Source of the DNA: DTDX01 sp964608455
Lineage (GTDB): Archaea > Thermoproteota > Bathyarchaeia > 40CM-2-53-6 > DTDX01
NCBI GenBank assembly: GCA_964608455.1
Contig: CAZSNM010000004.1
Coordinates: 1-64,000, forward strand
Length of the DNA stretch: 64,000 nt
Direction: 5' to 3'
This document shows positions 1 through 8,178 of this stretch, piece by piece (positions within the stretch are counted from its first letter, which is position 1; each line of letters begins with the position of its first letter). Both the position numbers and the translations under genes were made by a program. Under the pieces are notes generated by a model. The model was not told where the DNA came from. It saw nothing but the letters and a program-made list of their open reading frames with translations, and did not search any database.

Positions 1-10
1 TTATAAATTT

Positions 11-64
11 ATTGTTGGCTACCCCCCAACCTGCAAAAAAATATATAAAGGGTAGCCAAACAAT
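11..64. promoter_or_regulatory. Inverted repeat enclosing a TATA-like element beside csa3
   Basis: Arms ATTGTTGGCTACCC (11-24) and GGGTAGCCAAACAAT (50-64) are complementary over 14 bp with a single bulged A. The 25-nt interior contains ATATATAAAG, which on the minus strand reads CTTTATATAT, a good archaeal TATA box. A TATA box held between palindrome arms is a common operator layout. A minus-strand promoter here would drive something left of the window. It lies just past the 3' end of csa3, so it could be a Csa3-controlled cas or CRISPR-leader promoter, but that is inference. Confidence 0.45.
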
Positions 65-76
65 GCGAAAAGGCTT

Positions 77-727
77 TTAGGTAATTTTCTCATTACCATT
101 ATCTATTTTAGCATAATAAATAGGTTTAAGCATGGAGCCTAGTTTAGTTAGGGAAATTTTATGATTTTGCTTTATAATGCCTAATTTTTGAAGCTTTTTT
201 GCTCTTCTCCAAGCTGTAGTTTTGCTTATATTAAGCTTTCTGGATATAGTTGAAAAGCTCTCCTCCCCCTCTATTGAGCTTAATAGTACTTTATCAACTT
301 CATCCAAATTTAAGGAGTGTAAAATTTCTAGAGGAAAGGAAATTAATCCAGAGAAATCCTCAAGTTCTATTTCAACTTCACCATCAATCTTTAAAATTAA
401 TGCTGAAATTAAAACTTCTGTTATAAGTGCCCTTAGGCCTCCGCTTAGGTTTATTACAAATTTAAATCTTCTTCTTTTTAAAAACTCTTGAAGTAAAGTG
501 AATAGAGCTTCATCAATTTTTCTTGCTTCAATGTTAATTCTAGTTATTTTTGGTTTTTGAAAAGCTTTCTCTAAAATGTTCGTAAAATTTTGAAAAGCTC
601 TTTCAGCTCTTTCATCAAAAGGTTTAGGCATAACAATTAATACCTCATCTTCTGGTTTAAGTCCCCTTCTGGTTATAGCTCTTAAAGCAAATTTTTCATC
701 GAAACCAAGCGTTATTACGATTATCAT
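77..727 (-). CDS. csa3: CRISPR-associated transcriptional regulator Csa3 (CARF + winged HTH)
   Basis: About 216 aa. The N-terminal part (about 1-125) has a Rossmann-like CARF pattern starting MIIVITLGFDEKFALRAI and containing FVINLSGGLRAL. The C-terminal part (about 140-210) is a winged helix (FSTISRKLNISKTTAWRRAKKL). Csa3 proteins regulate type I-A cas operons and CRISPR adaptation, probably sensing cyclic oligoadenylate through CARF. The start at 727 is chosen over the longer reading frame beginning at 796 because AGGAG lies just upstream of this ATG and the added N-terminus is unlike the family. Divergent from csa5, so likely regulates the shared intergenic region. Confidence 0.88.
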   Translation of the reverse strand: MIIVITLGFDEKFALRAITRRGLKPEDEVLIVMPKPFDERAERAFQNFTNILEKAFQKPKITRINIEARKIDEALFTLLQEFLKRRRFKFVINLSGGLRALITEVLISALILKIDGEVEIELEDFSGLISFPLEILHSLNLDEVDKVLLSSIEGEESFSTISRKLNISKTTAWRRAKKLQKLGIIKQNHKISLTKLGSMLKPIYYAKIDNGNEKIT

Positions 728-850
728 TTTAATTCTCCTTTTCCATATAAAGAAAACAACCTTATTAAATGTTTCTAAAAAATGAAATTGTTTCATAAAA
801 TGGAAAAACTTAAATATAAAAACATAATAAAATATTGTGTTGAGTTAAAA
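728..850. promoter_or_regulatory. Divergent csa3/csa5 promoter region
   Basis: On the plus strand a TATA-like TTAAATATAA (810-819) preceded by purine-rich GGAAAAAC would start transcription near 840, about 10 nt before the csa5 ATG at 851. On the minus strand ACATTTAATAAGG (760-772) would give a start near 740, just ahead of the csa3 Shine-Dalgarno. The two promoters lie back to back, the usual arrangement for a regulator controlling its neighbour and itself. No clear palindrome is seen between them. Confidence 0.45.
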
Positions 851-1207
851 ATGTCTGAAAAAACCCTATATGAAAATACATCGAAAATGCTGGCGATTTT
901 AACGAATGAGCAGAACAGTTATACCTATATAGATAAACTTCGTAATGCTGCATCAAAAGATTTAGCAATTTTTTACCTTGGGGAAGCTATGAGGGATTAT
1001 CATTCAATTTTAAATAAAGGATTTGAAAAGGAAATCGATGAGGCAGAGGCAAAACAAATTTTATTTGATGAAATAAAAAAAGACGTTGATTACTTAAATT
1101 CTCTTGCTGATAGAAAAAAGATAAGAGAAGCAGTTTCATTAATATCTGCTAAAGCTTTAATCATTTTAGGAAGACTTAAAGCAGCAAAAGAAATGAAAAC
1201 GACTTAA
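851..1207 (+). CDS. csa5: Csa5, small subunit of type I-A Cascade
   Basis: About 118 aa from MSEKTLYENTSKML, helical, with YLGEAMRDYHSIL and SLADRKKIREAVSLISAKALIIL. Csa5 is the small (Cas11-type) subunit that packs along the crRNA-bound Cas7 backbone of the type I-A complex. An ATG at 782 gives 23 more residues but lies upstream of the TATA-like element at 810-819, so the start at 851 is preferred. First gene of the cas operon. Recognition rests on helical pattern, size and position, since the family diverges rapidly. Confidence 0.78.
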   Translation: MSEKTLYENTSKMLAILTNEQNSYTYIDKLRNAASKDLAIFYLGEAMRDYHSILNKGFEKEIDEAEAKQILFDEIKKDVDYLNSLADRKKIREAVSLISAKALIILGRLKAAKEMKTT

Positions 1208-1220
1208 GGGAGGAATATTG

Positions 1221-2171
1221 ATGGGAGACGTATTTATATCTATAAGGGGAAGACTCATTTTAAATGTTGAAGCTTTAAATATGACAGAATCTGTTGGAAA
1301 CTACATAAAGCATAGAAGAGTTCCAATAGTAATTCCAGAAAAAGAGAGTTTTACAACATATTTTGTACCGGCTATAAGTGGGGAAAGTGTTGCACATGGT
1401 TTTCAAAGAATTTTGGCTGAGGAAAGTGTTAAAAATAACATTCCTGTATGTAAACTTTGTAAAACTGGAATATTTCTTAAAAGTACAAGAAAAGATGTTG
1501 TTAAGGAAGCTTTTGGAACATTACCTAAACCAAATGAATTGGAAGAATTTATTATAAAAAATTGCTTTATTGAAGATGTTGGAGGCTTTCTTTATGCTGA
1601 AGAAGAAAACATAAAGCGTTCTTCTAGCTTCTTTGTTGGATATATGATTCCAGTAAAGGAATCCTTAGGAGGTATTGTTATAGAATCTCAACTTCACTCT
1701 CGTTATGCATTAGGAACACCATTTGTAAAAGAGCAAGGTCAAATGATATATTATGTAGAACTTTCCTCCGCTCCATATACATTTAGCTTTGATTTTGATA
1801 GTGCATATGTTGGAAAACTAACTTTCTCATATGATTCCGCAGGAAAAAATGTTCTTCAAGAAGACGAAAGAAAAAAGAGGTTGAAAATAGCTCTTGATTC
1901 AATTAAAACTTTTATATTAGAACAGGCGTTTGGTGCTAAAAAAACTAGATTTCTCCCGAATGGAGAATGGGATTCCATAGTAATAGCTGTGTCAGATAAA
2001 CCATGGACAGTTACAAGCCCATTTTCAAGAAGCTATATAGAAAACACTGTTAAGAAAAAAGAAAAAATAAACTACAATACTAATCTTTACATTTATAAAA
2101 GTGATGAAGGAAGTTTTGAAGAAACAGTAATTAATGCTATAAAGGATGCAAAAAACAGAATTTTAAAGTGA
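1221..2171 (+). CDS. cas7: Cas7 (Csa2/DevR family), Cascade backbone subunit
   Basis: About 316 aa. Starts MGDVFISIRGRLILNVEALNMTESVGNYIKH and contains AISGESVAHGFQRILAEE, features of archaeal Csa2/DevR Cas7, a RRM-fold protein that coats the crRNA spacer. Four central cysteines/histidine-like residues (CKLCKTGIFLK) may be a small metal or structural site. ATG 1221 is chosen over TTG 1218 because GGGAGG at 1208-1213 is correctly spaced. It follows csa5 after a few bases and overlaps cas5 by 4 nt (GTGA). Confidence 0.93.
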   Translation: MGDVFISIRGRLILNVEALNMTESVGNYIKHRRVPIVIPEKESFTTYFVPAISGESVAHGFQRILAEESVKNNIPVCKLCKTGIFLKSTRKDVVKEAFGTLPKPNELEEFIIKNCFIEDVGGFLYAEEENIKRSSSFFVGYMIPVKESLGGIVIESQLHSRYALGTPFVKEQGQMIYYVELSSAPYTFSFDFDSAYVGKLTFSYDSAGKNVLQEDERKKRLKIALDSIKTFILEQAFGAKKTRFLPNGEWDSIVIAVSDKPWTVTSPFSRSYIENTVKKKEKINYNTNLYIYKSDEGSFEETVINAIKDAKNRILK

Positions 2172-2992
2172 TAAATGTGGCTATAGGTTATTTAATTGAC
2201 TTGGAGTTTGTATGGGGTTTTCAAGCTAGAGTGATAGGCCTCTCAAAAACTTCTCCATCTTTTTATTATCCACCACCAACATCGTTTTTAGGAGCCGCAG
2301 CTGAGGTTATAGCTAAAGAATATAAAATAGGTGAAAGTAACGGTAAAAACATCATTTTTAAGTTTTCAGAAAACTTGCTTGCTTTAGGAATAAAACCGTT
2401 AAATTGCATTCCAATTAGATACGCAGATTTAAACAGAATAATAACCATAAAAATGACTGGGGGAAAACCCTATCCAAATCCTAAGGATCTTAAAAAATCT
2501 TTTGACTCTCCAGCAACTGGAAAAACAATATTTTCTACAATAGATAATGAAGCGCCAATGATTAGATTATTTATAGTATTTAAGCACGATTATTTAAGGT
2601 TAAACGATACATACATAACTATTAATGAAGATTTATTTTGGAAAATTCATAGAGTCGGTTCAAAAGAAAGCAGAGTTTCATGTAATGATGTAAAGATGCA
2701 TGAGGTTAACGTTATTCATAAAAATGCCTTAACAAACTATAGTTTTCCAAAAATTGAAGGAATAGAAATTGAAAAAACTGAAGGTGAATGGGAAACCGAA
2801 GTATACATAGATCCATTTAGTATTGAAACTCAATATCAACCATTGGATTATATAAAAGGTGAAAAAACTGTTCCATTTATGGTTCCAATTAAAAGAGGTT
2901 CAACTGAACCTAAATGCAATGTTAAACTTAAGGAGAACTTCGTTTTCTACAGTTTTAATGAAGAGGTTGTTATAGGAAGATGGTTAAAGTAA
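2168..2992 (+). CDS. cas5: Cas5, type I-A Cascade subunit
   Basis: 274 aa from a GTG start that overlaps the cas7 stop by 4 nt. The N-terminus (AIGYLIDLEFVWGFQARVIGLSKTSPSFYYPPPTSFLGA) is the typical Cas5 start: a RRM beta strand followed by the loop after which P-P-T/S-x-x-G-A is conserved. Cas5 binds the 5' handle of the crRNA and connects Cas7 to the large subunit. Overlaps cas8a by 13 nt, indicating tight translational coupling. Confidence 0.9.
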   Translation: MINVAIGYLIDLEFVWGFQARVIGLSKTSPSFYYPPPTSFLGAAAEVIAKEYKIGESNGKNIIFKFSENLLALGIKPLNCIPIRYADLNRIITIKMTGGKPYPNPKDLKKSFDSPATGKTIFSTIDNEAPMIRLFIVFKHDYLRLNDTYITINEDLFWKIHRVGSKESRVSCNDVKMHEVNVIHKNALTNYSFPKIEGIEIEKTEGEWETEVYIDPFSIETQYQPLDYIKGEKTVPFMVPIKRGSTEPKCNVKLKENFVFYSFNEEVVIGRWLK

Positions 2993-4167
2993 AATTAGGT
3001 TTACCAATAGACTCCACGTTTTTAAGCGAGATAATTTATGAAGGTCTATTATATTTAGTTAAAAATGATTATGCTAAATATTTTAATCATAAGGAAATAG
3101 AGTTTAAAAAAGATTTTTTAAGCCTAGCCTATAAGGAATTGGAAAATTATGAAAATATTAAAATTACTCTTACTGGAAATGATGATGTTAATACTAAACT
3201 CTTTAGAATGTTTAATTTATCAACTATAAATAGCAGGAAAGTATTAAATGACTTATTTGATAAATTGCATAACTATTCCAATACTTTTTATTGTGTAAGA
3301 AATGAAATGAACCTGGCGCCAAAAATTAAGGGAAAAACCATTCTTTACGATATAGAAGATAAAAAAGAAGGTATTTCTCTTCAATTACTTAAAATTGATA
3401 GATATACTGGTATCTCCTCGCTTGAAACTAATTATATTTCACAACATCTTACATCATATTTTTCAAAAGAACTGATACTAATTGCTTTATTAGGAGTTTA
3501 TTCCTCATATGTAACTACGCTTTTTCTCCCATCAGAAAAAGGCTTTCAACAAATTTATTATTTTCTATTTTTCTCTCCAGAAGAAACCTTAGGTTTGCTT
3601 TCTAAAGGTAATAATGGAGCGTTTAAAGCAAAATTCGTTATGAAGGAAAAAATAAAGAAAATAATAAATGAGCATATTAAAAGCGCTTATTTAAATGAGG
3701 TTTTGTTTTTAGATGTTATTCTTAATCTAGAGCTTTATAAGTTTATGAAGGAAACAAATCTAGATAAAATTTCAACAATACTTGTTAAACTTAATCCAGA
3801 AGGACAAACATATAAAATATATGAAACTCTTCCAATCACAGTATTTAAAGAAATGGTTTTTCATAAAAAAATTGAAAAATATTTTAGACGTTATGAAAAA
3901 TTTGCAGAACCTGTTTTAAATTTTTTAAATGATCAAAATGTTAAAGCTGCTTTAAACTCGTTAACAACTAGATCTAAAATGCCTGAAGCAGGCAATTTAC
4001 TTTCAGCAATAATAAGTTTATATAGATTTGTAATTTTAGGTGACACTCAAGGTTTATCTGAATTCATAAGAGAAGCTTGGAATGCATATGAAAAAGCAAA
4101 AAACCAAAATCCTGCAAAAGCATCTCATTATATTGAATTGTTGAAAAAATTTTCATATTATATATGA
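2980..4167 (+). CDS. cas8a: Probable Cas8a large subunit, divergent
   Basis: 395 aa with no motif I recognise outright. Assigned by position: type I-A operons carry the large subunit between cas5 and cas3', and its length fits the Csa4/Cas8a2 group. The C-terminal part (about 300-390) is helical, as in large-subunit C-terminal bundles. In known systems Cas8 recognises the PAM. No zinc-binding cysteine cluster is seen. Overlaps cas5 by 13 nt and cas3' by 4 nt (ATGA). A structure prediction compared with Cas8a would settle it. Confidence 0.7.
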   Translation: MVKVKLGLPIDSTFLSEIIYEGLLYLVKNDYAKYFNHKEIEFKKDFLSLAYKELENYENIKITLTGNDDVNTKLFRMFNLSTINSRKVLNDLFDKLHNYSNTFYCVRNEMNLAPKIKGKTILYDIEDKKEGISLQLLKIDRYTGISSLETNYISQHLTSYFSKELILIALLGVYSSYVTTLFLPSEKGFQQIYYFLFFSPEETLGLLSKGNNGAFKAKFVMKEKIKKIINEHIKSAYLNEVLFLDVILNLELYKFMKETNLDKISTILVKLNPEGQTYKIYETLPITVFKEMVFHKKIEKYFRRYEKFAEPVLNFLNDQNVKAALNSLTTRSKMPEAGNLLSAIISLYRFVILGDTQGLSEFIREAWNAYEKAKNQNPAKASHYIELLKKFSYYI

Positions 4168-5834
4168 TCCAAGAATATTATACAAAAGTTTTAGAGAAAA
4201 ACAAATGGAAAAATAGGGAATTCATAGACTATGTTATTTCACTTCTTGAGAAAGAATGGACCAATAAAAATGTTTTTATAATTGAGGCACCTACAGGTTA
4301 TGGGAAATCCACAATTTCACAAGCAATTTCGCTTTATTCTATAAATGAAGAATTAAAAGTTATTATAGCATTTCCATTAAGAACCCTTTTGGAAGATCAA
4401 TATGAAAAATTTAAGAAAATAACTGAAGAAAACTTTTTAGGTAAAAGATACATGCATAGTTTAGATTCAAGATATTTAGTTAAACCAATAACATTAACAA
4501 CTATTGATATGCTTTCTCTTACGATTTTTGGAATACCACCTGAAGAATTTGAAAAAGTGGCTAAAGAACAGTCGCTTGGTCATTACCTTTTTTCTCATTC
4601 TTCTGTGCTTTTCTCTAACATTATTCTTGATGAAGTGCATCTTTTATCTGACTCAACAAAATCCATTAATTTTCTTGCTTTACTCATTCATTTAGCTATA
4701 ACGAACAATTTAAAACTTATTTTTATGTCAGCTACGATTCCACCTGCTCTCATAAATGTAATTTCAAGATTTTTTGAAAACAAGAAGGAAAAGTTAAGTT
4801 TAATAAGATTCAAAGAAAATTGTGATAAAGAATTTATAAGAGAAAGACTAAGAAAAAACTATAAAATATTTTTACATGCTTTAAAAGAATCTGAAAAATT
4901 TAATAAAATAGTTGAACTTTTAACAAAATCCCCATTTAAAAAAGCGATTGTAATATTTAATACTGTTGAAGATGCTATAAGCTTTTATAAGCTTCTTATA
5001 GACTTAGATTTAAACTCAAAAAAAGTGCTTTTACACTCCAGATTTAATGAAATAGATAGAGAAAGAAAAATTATGGAGCTTAAGGAAATTAAAAAACTAA
5101 ATGAATATTTAATTATATCTACCCAAACTATAGAGTCTGGAGTGGATATTTCTTCAAACCTTATTATTACTGAATTAGCTCCAGCAAATTCTCTTATTCA
5201 AAGATTGGGTCGATTTTTAAGATATGAAAATGAATATGAAGGAGAAGTTCATATATGGTTTGAAGTAGATGAAAAAGGAAAAATAAAAAGTTACATGAAT
5301 AAATATAAAGTTTATGATTTAAAATTAGTTGAAAAAACCCTAGAAACATTAAAAAAACAAAATTTAAAAATTAACTTTCATGTTCCTGAAAGCTATGAAA
5401 AGCTTCTTAAAGACGTATATGATGAAAGCGAATTTGAAATAAATAAAAGCATCATAGATGAGTATAACTATGCTCTATCAAATATAGAAAATTTATCTCA
5501 AAGCGCATTAGATTTATTTATTAGAATGGAAGGAAGCTTTGTAAGAGATGAGATGCCCATTCCTGTGATTACAGAGGAAATATACAATTATGTAAAATCT
5601 TCTCCAAATAAAATAGCAAACTATGCAGTGCCAATTTCTATAGAAATATTAAAGAAGGTAAAACCAAAAAACGCAATAAAAACAGATGGAGAAAAAATTG
5701 AGATTCAAATTGATAATGATAAAATGAAACGACCAGAAAAGTGGCTTAAATTTTTACTTAAAAATGATATAGCTGCGTTAATTGTTGAAGGCAAATACAA
5801 TGAAGAAATTGGATTAGTTATAAAACAATTATGA
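4164..5834 (+). CDS. cas3: Cas3' helicase (type I-A, separate from HD nuclease)
   Basis: 556-aa SF2 helicase. Walker A EAPTGYGKST (about 41-50), Walker B ILDEVHLL (about 155), motif III MSATIP (about 190), motif V STQTIESGVDIS, and motif VI IQRLGRFLRYE (about 343-353). No HD domain is present; this is supplied by the next gene, as in many archaeal I-A systems. It unwinds target DNA after Cascade binding. ATGA overlap with cas8a. Confidence 0.95.
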   Translation: MIQEYYTKVLEKNKWKNREFIDYVISLLEKEWTNKNVFIIEAPTGYGKSTISQAISLYSINEELKVIIAFPLRTLLEDQYEKFKKITEENFLGKRYMHSLDSRYLVKPITLTTIDMLSLTIFGIPPEEFEKVAKEQSLGHYLFSHSSVLFSNIILDEVHLLSDSTKSINFLALLIHLAITNNLKLIFMSATIPPALINVISRFFENKKEKLSLIRFKENCDKEFIRERLRKNYKIFLHALKESEKFNKIVELLTKSPFKKAIVIFNTVEDAISFYKLLIDLDLNSKKVLLHSRFNEIDRERKIMELKEIKKLNEYLIISTQTIESGVDISSNLIITELAPANSLIQRLGRFLRYENEYEGEVHIWFEVDEKGKIKSYMNKYKVYDLKLVEKTLETLKKQNLKINFHVPESYEKLLKDVYDESEFEINKSIIDEYNYALSNIENLSQSALDLFIRMEGSFVRDEMPIPVITEEIYNYVKSSPNKIANYAVPISIEILKKVKPKNAIKTDGEKIEIQIDNDKMKRPEKWLKFLLKNDIAALIVEGKYNEEIGLVIKQL

Positions 5835-5844
5835 TGAAGAGGAA

Positions 5845-6633
5845 ATGAAAGAAATCCTTAGTTACTATTTAAGAAAAAATAATAATGTTATTATTGAGAC
5901 GCTTAAAGAACATATAGATGAAGCAATAAAAATTGTTAATAAAATAGAGTATTCACCTATACTTAGATATGCAAAAAGGATTTCACCAAATCTAAAAAAC
6001 TTTGGTAAATTAATTAATTTAGCTATAGTTTTTCATGATTCAGGTAAAGCATTTTTTCAAGAAGATAAAATTGAAAATAAAGAATATTTATCATTTAGAG
6101 GACATGAATTTTTCTCAAGTTACATTTTTAAAAGTTTTTGTAAAGAATGTAAAGCGAATTTTACTTTTGAAGAAAACTATGGAATAAATGATTACGAATT
6201 AATTAACTTTGCTATACTGTTTCATCATCATTCCATGAATATAATGAAAAGGCTTAATGAGTTCAGTTTTAAGCCACAATACAAAATTCAATGGATTGAA
6301 AAACTTTATGAATCTCTTAACCCATTTTTAACTGAAGATTACAAGGTCTTTCTTAAATTTACCATTAATAACATAATTAAAGATTTCAAAAGAGAAAATG
6401 CGATTGCATTGATTAAGGAAGATATTAAGCTAGAACTTAAAAACATATGGGAAAATATATGGTATGATAGAAATAGGAAGAAGCTTTCATTAATTATTTT
6501 AACGATTTTAATCGTTTCAGACAATATTGCTGCACAAAATAAAAGGGGTGAAGCGCAAGCAAGAAATGTATTTCATATGGCTTTAGAAGATTTTTATAAT
6601 TTTTATCTAGTTAAACCGCAATGTAGAATTTAA
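5845..6633 (+). CDS. Cas3'' HD nuclease
   Basis: 262 aa. HD-nuclease ligands are visible: VFHDSGKAFF (H64-D65), GHEFFSSY (about 85-92) and ILFHHHSMN (about 121-129), with an earlier His in LKEHIDEAI. This is the separate single-strand DNase partner of the Cas3' helicase. Last gene of the cassette, with a GAGG ribosome site just after cas3'. No cas6, cas1, cas2 or cas4 follows, so the cassette is interference-only within the window. Confidence 0.93.
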   Translation: MKEILSYYLRKNNNVIIETLKEHIDEAIKIVNKIEYSPILRYAKRISPNLKNFGKLINLAIVFHDSGKAFFQEDKIENKEYLSFRGHEFFSSYIFKSFCKECKANFTFEENYGINDYELINFAILFHHHSMNIMKRLNEFSFKPQYKIQWIEKLYESLNPFLTEDYKVFLKFTINNIIKDFKRENAIALIKEDIKLELKNIWENIWYDRNRKKLSLIILTILIVSDNIAAQNKRGEAQARNVFHMALEDFYNFYLVKPQCRI

Positions 6634-6880
6634 AGATAATTTTGCTTTTTTAAGTAGAAAATCAAAATTTTACGTGTAAAAAGATTGAAGAAATCAAAGA
6701 AAATCAAATTTGGGTTAAGCGGGTATTCCCTAAATGAGGAGGGTTATGAATTTTCTGACTTTCCTTTTATAAAAGGAAAGTGCCTTTCAAATCTTTTGAA
6801 AATGCTATAAAAACGGTAATGTTACTTTTGTTGTAATCAATGAATAACTTTTTATTCTTCCTTTTACTATTTATTTTTTG
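6634..6880. other. Intergenic region between cas operon and KaiC-like gene
   Basis: About 245 bp without a gene. It contains a perfect 24-bp palindrome at 6758-6781, an imperfect dyad TTTCAAA-N3-TTTGAAA just after it, and a TATA-like TATAAAAA at 6806-6813 that could serve the KaiC-like gene with a leader of about 45 nt. No CRISPR repeat, tRNA or C/D-box pair was found. Confidence 0.5.
6758..6781. promoter_or_regulatory. 24-bp perfect palindrome upstream of KaiC-like gene
   Basis: Half-site ACTTTCCTTTTA followed exactly by its reverse complement, centred on TTTTATAAAA. It sits about 25-48 bp upstream of a TATA-like element (6806-6813) of the KaiC-like gene and also 3' of the cas operon. It may be an operator for a dimeric regulator, or a hairpin at the end of the cas transcript. 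The perfect symmetry is directly visible; function is inferred. Confidence 0.5.
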
Positions 6881-7651
6881 GTGAAAATTAATTTGCCTAT
6901 TACGAAGGTTAAAACTGGAATTCCAGGTTTAGATGAAATTCTTAATGGTGGTATTCCATCTAGAAATGTTGTTTTGCTTTCAGGTGGTCCAGGAACAGGA
7001 AAAACCATTTTTGGACAGCAATTTTTATTTAATGGAATTTTAAATGGTAATGCAGGTGTTTACTTGGCTTTAGAGGAACATCCAGTTCAAATTAGAGTTA
7101 ATATGGCTCAGTTTGGATGGGATGTTAAACGTTATGAAGCTGAAGGAAAATTTGCTATTGTTGATGCTTTTACAAGTGGAATTGGTGAAGCTGCTAAAAG
7201 AGAAAAATATGTTGTTCAAGCTGTTGATGATTTTCCTATGTTAATCGATATGGTTAGAACTGCTATTAAGGATTTAAATGCTGAAAGAGTTGTTGTAGAT
7301 TCTGTTACAACATTATATATAACTAAACCTGCACTTGCTAGAAGCATGGTTCTTCAATTAAAAAAGGTTCTTTCAGGGCTTGGATGTACATCACTTCTTA
7401 TAAGTCAAGTAAGCGTTACCGAAAGAGGTTTTGGTGGTCCAGGTGTAGAGCATGCTGCAGATGGAATAATAAGATTAGATTTAGATGAGGTAAATGGTGA
7501 ACTTTATAGAAGCTTAATTGTTTGGAAAATGCGTGGAACAGCTCACTCAATGAGAAGACATCCATTTGAAATAACAAATAATGGTATAGTTGTTTATGCT
7601 GATAAAACATTATCTATAACCTCTAGAAAATTAGAGGAATCAACTAATTAA
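6881..7651 (+). CDS. KaiC/aRadC-type RecA-fold ATPase
   Basis: About 256 aa, one KaiC domain. Starts TKVKTGIPGLDEILNGGIP, then Walker A GGPGTGKT (about 36-43), Walker B RVVVDSV (about 140), and FGGPGVEHAADGIIRLDL and WKMRGTAHSMRRHPFEI near the C-terminus, as in single-domain archaeal RadA paralogues of the Sso2452 (aRadC) kind. It lacks the second KaiC domain and the RadA N-terminal domain. Role uncertain: DNA repair or signalling. The start is GTG 6881 or TTG 6878; neither has a ribosome site. A TATA-like element lies at 6806-6813. Likely works with the next gene. Confidence 0.88.
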   Translation: MKINLPITKVKTGIPGLDEILNGGIPSRNVVLLSGGPGTGKTIFGQQFLFNGILNGNAGVYLALEEHPVQIRVNMAQFGWDVKRYEAEGKFAIVDAFTSGIGEAAKREKYVVQAVDDFPMLIDMVRTAIKDLNAERVVVDSVTTLYITKPALARSMVLQLKKVLSGLGCTSLLISQVSVTERGFGGPGVEHAADGIIRLDLDEVNGELYRSLIVWKMRGTAHSMRRHPFEITNNGIVVYADKTLSITSRKLEESTN

Positions 7652-7704
7652 GAATAAGCAAAAATAAATAAAATTGTTAATAATTTAATAGGGGGTGCTG
7701 AAGG

Positions 7705-8160
7705 TTGAGTGAAGAAATTTCATTAACTCCTATAGGTCGAGAAGCTATTCATAAACTTGAAGCTGCTTTGCTTGCTGGAACTCTTTTAAGGCAAGAAGTT
7801 TTATCAATGCTTAAGGAAGCTTCAGAAAGACTTACATGGGTTGATTCACTTGCTGTTGCAGCTGCAGCTTTAGCTAGAGAAAAAGCTAAAATGCCTATTT
7901 CTCAAATAGCTGATGAACTTGGAAGAACAGAAGCTACAATAAGAAATCATTTAGCAGGAAAAACTAAAGCTGGTCAGCTTGTAAAAGAAACATATGAAAA
8001 ATTTGCTTCTAAAGGTGTAGAAATTCCAAGCTTAACCTTTTTAGATGAAATAGAATCCTTAAAAAAACAGCTTGAAAATGAACGCAATCAAAAATCAAAT
8101 CTTGAGAAAAAATTAATTAGCATTAAGGAAAAACTGCAATCAATAATCGCTGAAATATAA
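7705..8160 (+). CDS. HTH protein with C-terminal coiled coil, KaiC partner candidate
   Basis: 151 aa. A central HTH (KMPISQIADELGRTEATIRNHLAGKTKAGQLV, about 62-95) is followed by a C-terminal coiled coil (EIESLKKQLENERNQKSNLEKKL, about 111-145). Genes of this type are often found beside single-domain KaiC genes in archaea (from memory). TTG start at 7705 with GGGGGTG about 10 nt upstream, 53 bp after the KaiC-like gene, so probably co-transcribed. Probably DNA-binding; partner and target unknown. Confidence 0.72.
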   Translation: MSEEISLTPIGREAIHKLEAALLAGTLLRQEVLSMLKEASERLTWVDSLAVAAAALAREKAKMPISQIADELGRTEATIRNHLAGKTKAGQLVKETYEKFASKGVEIPSLTFLDEIESLKKQLENERNQKSNLEKKLISIKEKLQSIIAEI

Positions 8161-8178
8161 ATAGAAAAATAAGGTTTA

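Noticed and set aside
1..76. Possible start of a CRISPR repeat at the left edge
   Set aside because: Only one copy of each arm occurs and they face each other; no direct repeat of the CRISPR kind is seen in the window.
222..491. Plus-strand reading frame opposite csa3
   Set aside because: It is the shadow of the regulator gene and has no ribosome site.
6721..6781. C/D-box small RNA before the palindrome (ATGAGGA ... CTGA)
   Set aside because: The boxes are degenerate, only about 24 nt apart and lack a second box pair.
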